Source: Piezodorus guildinii (taxonomy: Eukaryota > Arthropoda > Insecta > Hemiptera > Pentatomidae). Taken from it: DNA of 64,000 bases. Under the pieces are notes generated by a model that saw only the letters and a list, made by a program, of their open reading frames with translations, did no database searches and was not told the DNA's origin. Shown in pieces: positions 8,468-17,950 of the stretch; the stretch's first letter is position 1; each line of letters opens with the position of its first letter. The stretch lies in contig CM041292.1 in the NCBI GenBank assembly GCA_023052935.1, positions 173,600,900 to 173,664,899 of the forward strand. Reading direction: 5' to 3'. The translations under genes were made by a program, and so were the position numbers.

Positions 8468-11400
8468 ATGAGTCAGTTTAAATGTTATCTTTGCGGTAAT
8501 ACGTATGAGTATTTGAAGAGCCTTCGTAGACATGAAACGTCATGTAACGGTAAATCGACTTATACTTGCACGAGGTGTGGAGGTATTTTTCCCAATATTT
8601 ATAACGGTAAAAGACATGAAAATGTATGTACCCACGAACCGTTGGTAAAAATATTAAAATTATCTGAGCCACAAAAGAATGCCATTTTAGCACTAAAACC
8701 TGACAAGGAGGGAATTGTTGAGTATGAGACAGCATTTCAGAACCGGTTGGCATCATTCTTTATCAGATCTTCCGATTCTATGGATATTAACTCGTTTCTG
8801 GATAGTGTTAAGAACCTCTTGGTGCATAAAATTCAAGATTCACTACATGAACATGGTGCATCAAAAGTGAACTGTCTGCTGGAATGTACTTTTACAAATT
8901 CTGTCTGTGATCAGACGGATAAAGCATTCAAAACACGAAACAAATGTGTGTTTAAAGATAGCAATCTTAGCAAATTTATAAAGGATAGTTTTAACAAAAT
9001 CATAACTGAAGCTGAGGAGTCTCAATTTAAAAAAAGCGGATGGAAGCTGAGTGGGGTCGATGGAATCAGATTAAGAATCAACAAATATTTACCACTAAGG
9101 GGTTGTACATATCTTCCTCTCCCGTCATCTATAGAATCAAAGAAAGCTTGCATCAATGTACGGAATAATGATATATACTGTTTTAAGTATTCCGTTTTAG
9201 CAAAGTTTGTGAAAAAGGATGCTCAACGCGTTACCAAGTATAACGACTTAGAACATTTATATGACTTTACTTGCGTTTCATTTCCAACTTCTCTGAGTGA
9301 AATAAGAAAATTTGAAAAGGTAAATAACATCTCCATCAATGTCTATGGGCTGGATGAAAAAGAAAATGTATATCCCCTGAAAGTCTGTAAAACAGAACTG
9401 AAAGACCACCGGGATCTTTTACTTCTGTCCAATGATAAAATGTCCCATTATGTTTACATAAAGAATTTTGGAAGATTGGTCGGGAATCAAATTAGCAAGC
9501 ATGGGCATAAATTAACAATTTGTAAACGCTGCTTTACACATTTCAACCATGTTTCTGAGAAAGAAGTCAGTAAAAAACTTGAAGAACAGAAGCTATATTG
9601 CTCTGAAAATAAACCAGTAAGAATAGAGTTACCGATTAAAGATCCCTTTATCAGATTCTCAAACGTGGAACGACAAAGCAAAGTACCATTCGTCATCTAT
9701 GCTGACTTTGAATCGATATTATTTCCTATAAGCGAATTGTCAAAGAACACAACTAAATATCAGAGGCACGATCCGATCTCATTTTGTGTATATGTTAAAG
9801 GGATCGAGGGAGTAGACGTCCCAATAAACATACCGTACGTTTATAGGGGAGCCAATGCCGCTTATCACTTCATGGAATATATTACCAATATTGCTAAAAA
9901 AATTCAAGAAATTTACAAAGTAAATAAACCGATGCGGATCTCACCTCAGGAAGAGGACGATTGGATTGAAGCTAAAACATGCTACATCTGTCAACACGTA
10001 TTTACAGAAAACAATCTGAAAGTTAGAGACCACTGTCACCTAACTGGAACCTACTTAGGAGCTTCTTGTAATAATTGTAATCTAAGACGTGTTAATCCCT
10101 TGTTTATACCTTTTATAATGCATAACTTAAGCAATTATGACTCACATTTCATCGTTAAGGAATTGGGAAATATTCCTGGGGAAGTTGAAATAATACCGAA
10201 TAGCGAAGAAAAGTATATATCTTTCACAAAGCATGTTGGAAAACTGAAACTGAGGTTCATAGATTCTTACAGATTCATGCCACGAAGCTTAGATTACCTA
10301 GTAAAATCTCTATCTATGGATAAATTCAAGGAAACATCGAAATATTTTAGAGACGAGGAATTAGCATTGGTTACCAGAAAAGGTGTGTTTCCATACGATT
10401 ATTTAGACAATGAAGAAAAGTTAAATGAAACAGAGTTACCACCAATTGAAGCTTTTTACAATAAATTAAATGAGAGCGATATCAGCGCAGAAGATTATAG
10501 ACATGCTCAAAACATATGGGAACACTTTAAATGTAAATCTTTGGGTGAATATGCTGATATTTACGTTAAAAGTGATGTTCTTCTACTTTGTGACGTCTTC
10601 GAATCTTTTCGAGACGTTATGATGAAGACTCATAAACTTGATCCAGCTCATTATTTTACCGTTCCCGGTTTGACCTTCGACGCCATGTTAAAATATACAA
10701 AAATGAATATAGAGCTCTTACAGGATTATGATATGATTCTAATGATAGAACATGGTATTCGAGGAGGTTTGTGCCAGGTATCCCACAGGTATGCAGAAGC
10801 GAATAATAAGTACATGTCTAATTTTAATCCAAACGAAGAATCGAGTTATATAATTTATTTAGATGCTAATAATCTTTATGGACAAGCGATGAGCATGTAT
10901 TTACCATACGGAGGATTTGCATGGGTTAAAAATCCGGAACGTATAAACATATCCGAGCTTAAGGATGATGACGAAATTGGTTACATATTTGAAATTGACA
11001 TCAGTTATCCTCAAGAACTTCACCACTTCCATGATGATTTACCGTTCTTACCTGAAGCGATGATACCACCAGGAGAAAAATCTAATTCGAAAAAATTGAT
11101 AACACATTTTGGAAAAAGATATCGCTACGTCTTACATTATAAGAATTTGATTCAAGCTCTACAGCATGGGCTAAATTTGGAAAAAATTCACCGTGTTCTA
11201 AAGTTTAAACAAGCACCATGGTTACGATCGTATATAGAATACAATACAGAGCTAAGGAAAGGAGCATCCAATGATTTTGAAAAAGATTTTTATAAGTTGC
11301 TTAACAATGCAGTCTTCGGCAAAACGATGGAAAATATCCGGAACCGCCAGAATATTCAACTAGTAACTGACAGTAAAAAGTTGATGAAACTTGTTGCTAA

Positions 11401-12076
11401 ACCAAATTTCATTGACCGTACAATCTACAATGAGAATATAGTGGCTGTTCACATGGGGAAATCGAAAGTCTTGTTTAATAAACCTATATACATAGGAATG
11501 TGCATTTTAGACTTATCAAAAACTGTAATGTATCAATTTCATTATGACATAATGATGAAAACATATACTGGAAAAAACTTGAAGATGATGTATACCGATA
11601 CAGATTCATTTATCTATAGAGTCTTAACAGATGATGTCTATGAAGATATGAAAAAAATGAATCAATATTTTGATTTCTCAGACTATCCTGAAACACATTT
11701 ATGTTATTCGAATAAAAATAAAAAGAAGTTAGGAAAGTTTAAAGATGAGCTCAATTCAAAAATAATTTTAAAATATGTGGGATTAAGAGCGAAAATGTAC
11801 GCTGTTATGACAGAAAACGATGTAAAAAAGCGAGCTAAAGGCGTAAAAACAGCCTCATTAAAACAATATATTAGTTTTGAGGATTATGAAAATGTATTAT
11901 TTAAAAAGGAAATTATGCATACGCCAATGAGGATGATACAATCTAAGCTGCATAATATTTTTAGTTCCGAAATAAATAAGGTTTCTCTGTCACCTTTTGA
12001 TCATAAAAGACACATACAAGAAGACGGAATCAATACTTTGGCTTATGGTCATTATAAATTAAATGAAGTGAAATAA
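8468..12076 (+). CDS. Protein-primed family-B DNA polymerase (Polinton type), right copy
   Basis: The second 1202-codon polymerase, reading outward in the opposite direction to the left copy. Domain order and catalytic residues are the same: twin N-terminal zinc fingers, Exo I D413/E415, endonuclease VII-like Cys/His cluster 505-537, Exo II and III, Pol motifs A (D799), B (K943...G951) and C (D1044/D1046). Only residues 481 and 495 differ from the left copy (E here, K there); both lie close to the endonuclease VII-like cluster. An AATAAA at about 12254-12259 is a likely polyadenylation signal. That both copies stay open over 3.6 kb means either the element is young, or the arms are kept alike by conversion, or both. 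I infer self-replication from the enzyme class; terminal-protein coding is not identifiable. Confidence 0.93.
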   Translation: MSQFKCYLCGNTYEYLKSLRRHETSCNGKSTYTCTRCGGIFPNIYNGKRHENVCTHEPLVKILKLSEPQKNAILALKPDKEGIVEYETAFQNRLASFFIRSSDSMDINSFLDSVKNLLVHKIQDSLHEHGASKVNCLLECTFTNSVCDQTDKAFKTRNKCVFKDSNLSKFIKDSFNKIITEAEESQFKKSGWKLSGVDGIRLRINKYLPLRGCTYLPLPSSIESKKACINVRNNDIYCFKYSVLAKFVKKDAQRVTKYNDLEHLYDFTCVSFPTSLSEIRKFEKVNNISINVYGLDEKENVYPLKVCKTELKDHRDLLLLSNDKMSHYVYIKNFGRLVGNQISKHGHKLTICKRCFTHFNHVSEKEVSKKLEEQKLYCSENKPVRIELPIKDPFIRFSNVERQSKVPFVIYADFESILFPISELSKNTTKYQRHDPISFCVYVKGIEGVDVPINIPYVYRGANAAYHFMEYITNIAKKIQEIYKVNKPMRISPQEEDDWIEAKTCYICQHVFTENNLKVRDHCHLTGTYLGASCNNCNLRRVNPLFIPFIMHNLSNYDSHFIVKELGNIPGEVEIIPNSEEKYISFTKHVGKLKLRFIDSYRFMPRSLDYLVKSLSMDKFKETSKYFRDEELALVTRKGVFPYDYLDNEEKLNETELPPIEAFYNKLNESDISAEDYRHAQNIWEHFKCKSLGEYADIYVKSDVLLLCDVFESFRDVMMKTHKLDPAHYFTVPGLTFDAMLKYTKMNIELLQDYDMILMIEHGIRGGLCQVSHRYAEANNKYMSNFNPNEESSYIIYLDANNLYGQAMSMYLPYGGFAWVKNPERINISELKDDDEIGYIFEIDISYPQELHHFHDDLPFLPEAMIPPGEKSNSKKLITHFGKRYRYVLHYKNLIQALQHGLNLEKIHRVLKFKQAPWLRSYIEYNTELRKGASNDFEKDFYKLLNNAVFGKTMENIRNRQNIQLVTDSKKLMKLVAKPNFIDRTIYNENIVAVHMGKSKVLFNKPIYIGMCILDLSKTVMYQFHYDIMMKTYTGKNLKMMYTDTDSFIYRVLTDDVYEDMKKMNQYFDFSDYPETHLCYSNKNKKKLGKFKDELNSKIILKYVGLRAKMYAVMTENDVKKRAKGVKTASLKQYISFEDYENVLFKKEIMHTPMRMIQSKLHNIFSSEINKVSLSPFDHKRHIQEDGINTLAYGHYKLNEVK

Positions 12077-13440
12077 TATAAAGATTATTTTGGTAATAAT
12101 AAGAAACAAAACGCGAATTTACCATTTTTGTCTTTGGGCTGAAAAAAACAAAACAAAAAAAACTAAGGTAACAAATAATAAAAATGATGGTTCATGGTGT
12201 GGCAATATGTTTGTTCACTAATGAATTTGGAATATTTTGGCGGTCTTTAAATTAATAAAGCCATCTCAGCAAGGCAGCCATCGCATAATGTCTCGAAAGA
12301 GAAATGTACAGAGTATCAAACAAAGGTTTTATGTGTATGGGTAAATAAAAAATTGTTTAAATCTATTCACCATGAATGAAAGGGGTCACTGTCACGGTTT
12401 GAACACCTATAAACCCTGAATGAAGGTCAATGGCATGGTTTGAACACCTGTAAACTAGAATGTGTGAGTGAATGTGAGGTGAATAGAATAAACCTGCAGA
12501 ATAATTTCGATGCTCATATTTCTCTTTCAAATACATAAAGAAAAAAAAATGATAAAGTATATGGTGTTGTTAATTTATTGAAGATTAAATAGTCATTGCC
12601 GCACCTTGCCGACCACCTCAACAGCAAATATTTCGTTTATTCCATCAGGTGAAAAATTAAATTTCAATATGATTATACATTACCAAAAAAAAGAGATGAT
12701 TTTATTTTTTTATTAGCATAAATTTAGTTTAATTCTTGATTGTGTTAGAAATTATATTTTATGAATTCTGTTTTTCAATAAACTTTATTTTTTCGTTTAA
12801 TTTGCACATATTTTTATTGTAAAAATCACGTTGTAAAATAAAATAAAAACCTCTTCGATGTACCTTTACCTTGACGTGGTGAAGAGGCTTAAGGCTTAAC
12901 GCCGAACTAAAAAAGGTACAAAACTTTGTTTACTAATAATGATGTTTACTAAAATGAATAAAATGTTTACGATGTACAATATTATTTTACTAGAATATAA
13001 TATTGTTTATACTTTAGCAAGAAACGCAGAGAAGATAGGGAAGTAGTTTCGATGGAATTAACGTTATCATTGTTTATTTCTTTAGATAGAACTCCGGATT
13101 ATAGCGAAGATGACCGGGAGTAGCCGAACAGCCCCGAATACATCGCAAAATTGCATTTCCATAGCAAAATAGTTAATTATTAGTAAATAATGCCTGGAAA
13201 TGGTACAAAATGGACTGATAAGGTGAGAAAACAATTAAAAATGCTGAAAGTATTATGTTTAAACAAAATAAATTTCCGTCCGAAGTAGGTAAAAGTTTTA
13301 TATTATTGTTTATTTATACACTAAGAAATTCTCAGCACAAAGTTAATGTTTACGTCTTAAAATGAGCTTGTTTACGATGAAGTTATTAGGGATTAACCAT
13401 AGACGGTCCATAATTCTAAGAAGCGCATTATCTGTATTGA
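12077..13440. other. AT-rich noncoding part of right arm
   Basis: Mirror of 2421-3803. No ORF of note. Carries the inverted pair of AGGTGTTCAAACC motifs (about 12400 and 12441) and the candidate PolB polyadenylation signal. Confidence 0.5.
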
Positions 13441-13449
13441 TACTTAAGA

Positions 13450-13737
13450 GGTTAATCGTTCAAAGTTTAAAAGCTAAAGGAACCCTATATCGCTATTTAA
13501 ATTAAAGGATTAAGGTATCAAAGCTCAAATATGTATAGGATTAAGAACCACTATTACAATGTTTATGTTGAAACAATTAAGAAGGTTCAAAGTCCATGTT
13601 TACGTTTAAGCTTAAGGAACCTTACATGGCTATTTAAATAATAGGATTAAGGATCAAAGTTCAAAGCTGTATAGGATTAAGAAGCCCTATAACGATGTTT
13701 ATATTAAAGGCATTAGGAAGGTTCAAAGTCCATGTTT
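13450..13737. repeat. About 138-bp tandem repeat, right arm
   Basis: Mirror of 2144-2420, with GGTTCAAAGTCCATGTTT ends near 13583 and 13719. Confidence 0.75.
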
Positions 13738-13869
13738 CCGTTTCACATACCTGCATGCTTCAACATGATTCAAACCTGTTTGTACTTTCGCTAACCTGTT
13801 TTTACATGATTCGACATGTCGGTGCATGATCGAACCGGTCAGGTATAATCATCCTATATTAAAAAAAAA

Positions 13870-14150
13870 AAAATGGCGGCTGGATAGACTTAAGGCTTTT
13901 AAATTGTGACGTCATAAAACAAAATGGCGGACGGGTAGACTCATGCTTTATACAGACTTAATACCCTCAAAACGTAGGGAAAAGAAAATGGACGCCGGGT
14001 AGACTCATGCTTTGTAAATTTTTACAGCAAAAAAAAACAAAATGGCGGACGGGTAGACTCATGCTTTATAAATACTAAATTAGCCCAAAACGTAGGGAAA
14101 AGAAAATGGACTCCGGGTAGACTCATGCTTTATAAAGACTTTATACCCTC
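13870..14150. repeat. Right subterminal repeat array (five copies)
   Basis: Inverse units CGGGTAGACTCATGCTTTAT at about 13930, 13996, 14047 and 14115, with a diverged one at about 13880. One CRE-type TGACGTCA at 13907-13914. The left array has four more units. Confidence 0.85.
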
Positions 14151-14579
14151 AAACAGGGGTCACGTGATCAAAAAGGGGCGTGGCCTACTGGTTTAGGTTA
14201 GGTTGATATAGCGTCACGTGACTAAAAAGGGGCGTGGCTTAGTGGTTTAGGTTAGGTCGATGGCGCGAACCAGCGTGGTTAAGGTTAGGTCGTAGTCGAA
14301 ATTCAAAATTAAAATCTTCCCGCCATAGGTCACGTGACCAAATGCTGGCATCTGATTGGCTGCGCAAAAAAGTGTGCCAGCTCGCCCAATTCTTATCTAC
14401 TATCGAATATTTAATCGATAAATTAAACTGACAATATGAGGTCAGGCTGGATTGACTATATCACGAACGACGGGTAGATCGCGAACGATCGTTCAATAAA
14501 GGCCAGTTTTGGCGGGAAACCATGGGCGCCGCCATCTTGCACCGAAGCCCTGCGCCAGAATCGGCATTTTATATCTACT
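14151..14579. promoter_or_regulatory. Right terminal block with clustered promoter-like motifs
   Basis: Inverse of 861-1290: TCACGTGA boxes, CCACGCCCC boxes (as GGGGCGTGG), CCAAT box (as CTGATTGG), E2F-type TTTGGCGGGAAA at 14508-14519 and the YY1-type GCCGCCATCTTG next to the tip. Both tips therefore carry the same motif set. Confidence 0.6.
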
Positions 14580-14585
14580 CATAAG
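14580..14585. repeat. Target-site duplication CATAAG, right copy
   Basis: Exact repeat of 855-860, directly after the right end of the palindromic element. Confidence 0.9.
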
Positions 14586-16212
14586 AGAGGAAAATAGGTA
14601 GTGCGTAGGATACAGTTATAGAGATATGTAAGGAATGTAATGGCTTTAGGTGGAAGTTGTCTTAAGATTTGAGGAGTAAGGAGATCGTATCCAGGGGATT
14701 TACGGAGAGGAAGCTTTTTAAGAAGATATCTGACCTCAGAGGGATTAACTGCTTTAGGTGGTAAGGGAAGCGGTATTGGTGATATAAGGAACTCTTCAAC
14801 TGCTGCCGTATGGGTAGGATTAAGCTCTGGATGAGGAGTAAAAACTTTGGAAAGGTGCTGTGCGAATTCCTCGGCCTTATCCTTGTCAGAAGCAGCCCAG
14901 GAACTATCACAGCGCCGGAGAGGATGGGAAATGGTGTGGGATTTTAGAATTCTCTTCGTGACATTCCACAGGGAATTGTCACGAGTCGAGAGAAAGGAGA
15001 GGTAGGTATTGTAGGATTGGGAACGGAAGATTGCCAACTCCCGCTTTATTTTTCTACAAAAAAAGTTATAGGAGCGGCGATCCTCTGGGTGGCGGGTGCG
15101 TTGCCATAATGTTCTGGCTCTGCGTTTGCTGTTGATGAGGTCTGTCAGGTGTTGTGGTAAGTGGCTTTTATAAGGAATTATTTGGGAGTACTTGGGAGAG
15201 GAGGCAGTCCAGGCGGCTTGTTGAATAGCGGTTGTAAAGGAATATACGGCGTCGTCAAGGTCATTTGGGGTTTTGAGAATCACTCTGAGGTCAATATCAT
15301 TAGTGAGGATTTCGTGGAAGAGGTTCCAGTTGACAGGGCCTCTAATGAATGACGGTGGGATAGGTTTAGGAATAGGTGTTATGGATACATTTAGAATCAA
15401 TGGACTATGATCAGAGGATAGTTCATCAAGGCGAGCTATGGAAAAATTAAGAGAGCCTAATCCGCTGTGGATGAAGAAGTCGAGGATGTCAGGATTACGG
15501 TTAGGATCTGTTGGCCAGTAGGTAGGAGAATCGGGAGGTAGGAGATGAAAGCGTCGGGAGTTGAGTGCAGACTGCAATGTCCGCCCACGAGAATTGGTGG
15601 TTCTAGAATCCCACTGTTGATTCTTAGCGTTTAAGTCAGCACCCAAAATGAAGTGATTACCCAAGTAGTTGAGAAAGGATTCAAATTGGGCAGAGAAAAT
15701 TGGATGTTTAGGAGGGCAGTATGCTGATGCGATGATAAGCGGAAATGAAAAGGTTTTGATAACAATGGAAGTTGCTTGTAGGTAATCGTGGGCGGAAATG
15801 GGATGTAAGTGATGGGTGAGGGATCGGCGGACTATGACAGCAGTACCGGCATGGGCTTTGCCGTCTGGATGGTCTGTCCGGTATGTCGTGTATCCTGGTA
15901 TTTTAAAGTACTGTTTAGTGGTTAGTCTAGTTTCAGTAATGAGTGCAACATCAATGTTTTTGTCTTGCAGTACGGCTGTAAGTTCGTCAGTGTGAGTTCT
16001 ATTCTATTCGCATTCCAAAGGAGAATGGATAAGGAATTAGGTGTAGTCATTTATGTTTTTTTTAAGGCAGGAATGAGATTTGATACGAGATTCGTAAGGA
16101 GTGATATTAGGGGCATAACAAGGGATTTAATTTCGGAGATAAAGGATGTCATCAAACTGGTGAGGTCTGTGGCATTTGAAGGAGGAGTGTTAGTGAGGAG
16201 GTTAGTGGCATT
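14580..16212 (-). pseudogene. Jockey-clade LINE, endonuclease part (right piece of the split LINE)
   Basis: Minus strand. From the ORF2 ATG at about 16050 it encodes the apurinic-type endonuclease and linker. Visible blocks are LLWNAN, LITETRLTTKQYFKIPGY, the GADLNAKNQQWDSR box, DSPTYWPTDPNRNPDILDFF and SSDHSPLIL. A frameshift near 16000-16010, between WNAN and the DELT block, breaks the N-terminus; from there the frame stays open to the junction with the palindrome. Beyond the ATG (16051-16212) lies the last part of ORF1, similar to 43261-43400; the copy ends there, so it is 5'-truncated. It continues across the insertion at 860. The closest relative here is the LINE at 40.3-44.9 kb. Confidence 0.9.
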
Positions 16213-17639
16213 GTGTATATAAGCAGTATATTATAATTATAATATAATATAATATTTATAATAGGCTAAACTACATAACATTTATAATAAAATAATTAAT
16301 CTAAAAGTTTAATGTCCCTTAAAATGTTATTTGGAAACGAATCCATTAATTTTTAATGCATTGACATATAAAATAATGTCTTAAAACTTTCATGAGCATT
16401 CAATCTCTCTTGCGCCATTTTTAAATTCAGAAATTTGTTTACGATGTTGATTTAACGACATCATATTATCATTTCATAGGTTATTTAAAATGTATATATT
16501 AAAAAAGCTATAAAAATAAATTTATGTAGTTTCTTAAACGAAGAGATTTCTGAAAGACAGGCTCATTCTTTTCTTATTTTATTAAATGTTTTATAAATTC
16601 CGGAATCAGTTATAATTCCCACGCTATTAAAGAATTGGAAAATAAATTATATTAATTTCTCATAGAAACAAGGTTATCTCTTAATTGCATGCATATAATT
16701 AATTTCGTACATATAACAACTATAACAACAATAATAATCAATGGATTGATTAAATATATTCAAAACATTAATACTTCAAATACCTTTCCGGAAAACTGAT
16801 TGTTAAGGTGGCTTTTTGTTATCGTGTTTATAAAGTGGATAGAGGAACACAGGGGAAATTTATTAAGTATTTATTTGAGGCCTTAATAATAGAAGGCGGT
16901 TTGGTTATAACCCTGTAACGCTACAACCATAAATGTTCTTGCGTGCAGTAGTTAGTAATGGCTGTACTGTACATAAGCAACTGCTGATCTTTGGCCTACA
17001 TCCAGCTCAAGATTTTTCCTCAAATTTTGAAGTACCCACTTTATAAAGGGAGGCACATTCAAGAGTCAAAACACTGATAAGCGACTTAACTTAGTAAAAC
17101 AATTTCATTCATCGTTCAATTCTTGTTCTTTTGTTTAATTTGTGTAAAATTAGGTAAGTCTAGCTCAAAAAAGATAAACTGAAATTTCATATTTTAGTAG
17201 CCAATATTTTATATTGGGTTGTAAAGTAAGTTCGTAACGTTTTACATTATAATTTAATTCTCCTAGTGCTTATGAAATCATGTTTACTAAGTCAATAATG
17301 TTTACATATTATAAAAAAAGATTAGTTAAGGCTTTTATTTATCACTATCAACAAAGAGTCCTTATCTTTAAGTGGTATTTTGCTTGCTCAAAAAGTAAAA
17401 GAAAAAAATTCATTATTCATTATTTATCTAATGAATTTTTATTTCTAAAGAGGTTAATCCACTGCACAGGCAGTTACCAAAATATGCAGTATGTATGGCG
17501 ATGGTGCCTTATGAGAAAGCACCGTCCGTAAGTGGTTTGCTCAGTTCAGAACCCGTTCTCTCTTTAACTGTCGATTATGACCAAATTCTAGCATAATCAA
17601 AAATATTTAACATTTGAATAAATAACGAAATCATATAAT
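16213..17639. other. AT-rich region without recognised features
   Basis: No repeat or gene recognised. The 83-codon open frame at 17280-17531 has no family features I know and biased AT-rich codons; I do not call it. Confidence 0.4.
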
Positions 17640-17735
17640 TGATTAAAGAAGAAGAAAATCATCTTTAATTAAAAAATTACAAGATATTTACAAATGATTT
17701 CGGATAACATCGGACATCCTTACAATTAGCAAGAT
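17640..17735 (-). mobile_element. Solitary 3' end of a LINE (same family as 52.9-53.9 kb)
   Basis: Contains ATTTACAAATGATTTCGGAT and ACATCCTTACAATT, which also occur in the 3' untranslated part of the LINE fragment at 52925-53930. Extreme 5' truncation is typical of LINE insertions. Confidence 0.5.
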
Positions 17736-17744
17736 TTTTTTTAT

Positions 17745-17950
17745 TTTTAGATAATTATAATTTTAGATCGATGTAGAGAGTTTAATCAAAATCGTTAGTG
17801 ACTTTTTAAAAATAATCTTAAAAAGGTGCAAAATGAATAGCATAAAGTGACCCAAAAAATTTGCCGTGATATTTCAGGTATATACACTAAAAAATATAAA
17901 ATTTCAATTTTTTACAGTTCAAGTGTTTCGATTTAAGTTTCTATATAACT
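17745..17950 (-). repeat. Fragment of dispersed repeat DR-A
   Basis: Shares, in inverse orientation, the DR-A core: GATCGATGTAGAGAGTTTAAT, aaatcgtta, TTAAAAAGGTGCAAAATG and a gccgt(g)ATATTTCAGGTATA block, as at 37480-37600. Diverged and truncated at both ends. Confidence 0.55.

Larger units (their letters stand above)
861..14579. mobile_element. Palindromic Polinton/Maverick-like element carrying two divergent PolB genes only
   Basis: A 13,719-bp insertion in a Jockey LINE. Its left end AGTAGATATAAAATGCCG is the exact inverse of its right end, and a 6-bp duplication flanks it. A 6-bp duplication, 5'-AG ends, long terminal inverted repeats and a protein-primed family-B polymerase are the known hallmarks of Polintons. 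Unlike a Polinton, the inverted repeats make up nearly the whole element (861-7801 against 8081-14579), leaving a 279-bp hinge. Each arm runs, from hinge to tip: GGTGG-type minisatellite, PolB, about 1.4 kb AT-rich noncoding DNA, a ~138-bp tandem repeat, a GCATGAGTCTACCCG repeat array, and a terminal block of promoter-like motifs. No integrase, ATPase, protease or capsid ORF is visible, so insertion probably used an integrase supplied in trans. Both polymerases are open from end to end. Confidence 0.88.
8081..14579. repeat. Right arm of the giant inverted repeat
   Basis: 6499 bp, inverse of 861-7801. Begins abruptly inside the minisatellite at GAGGTGGTGGGGG and runs colinear with the left arm to the tip. 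Examples of differences: one base each near 13759 and 13828 (left 2117 and 2050), and five rather than nine subterminal units. Confidence 0.92.

Noticed and set aside
861..14579. Assembly artefact (inverted duplication created by misassembly or a chimeric read)
   Set aside because: The two arms have different flanks that join into one LINE across a 6-bp duplication, and the arms differ in repeat number and in single bases. Still worth confirming with raw reads.
861..14579. CRISPR array or bacterial system
   Set aside because: Repeats present are tandem or inverted without spacer structure, and all context is eukaryotic mobile DNA.
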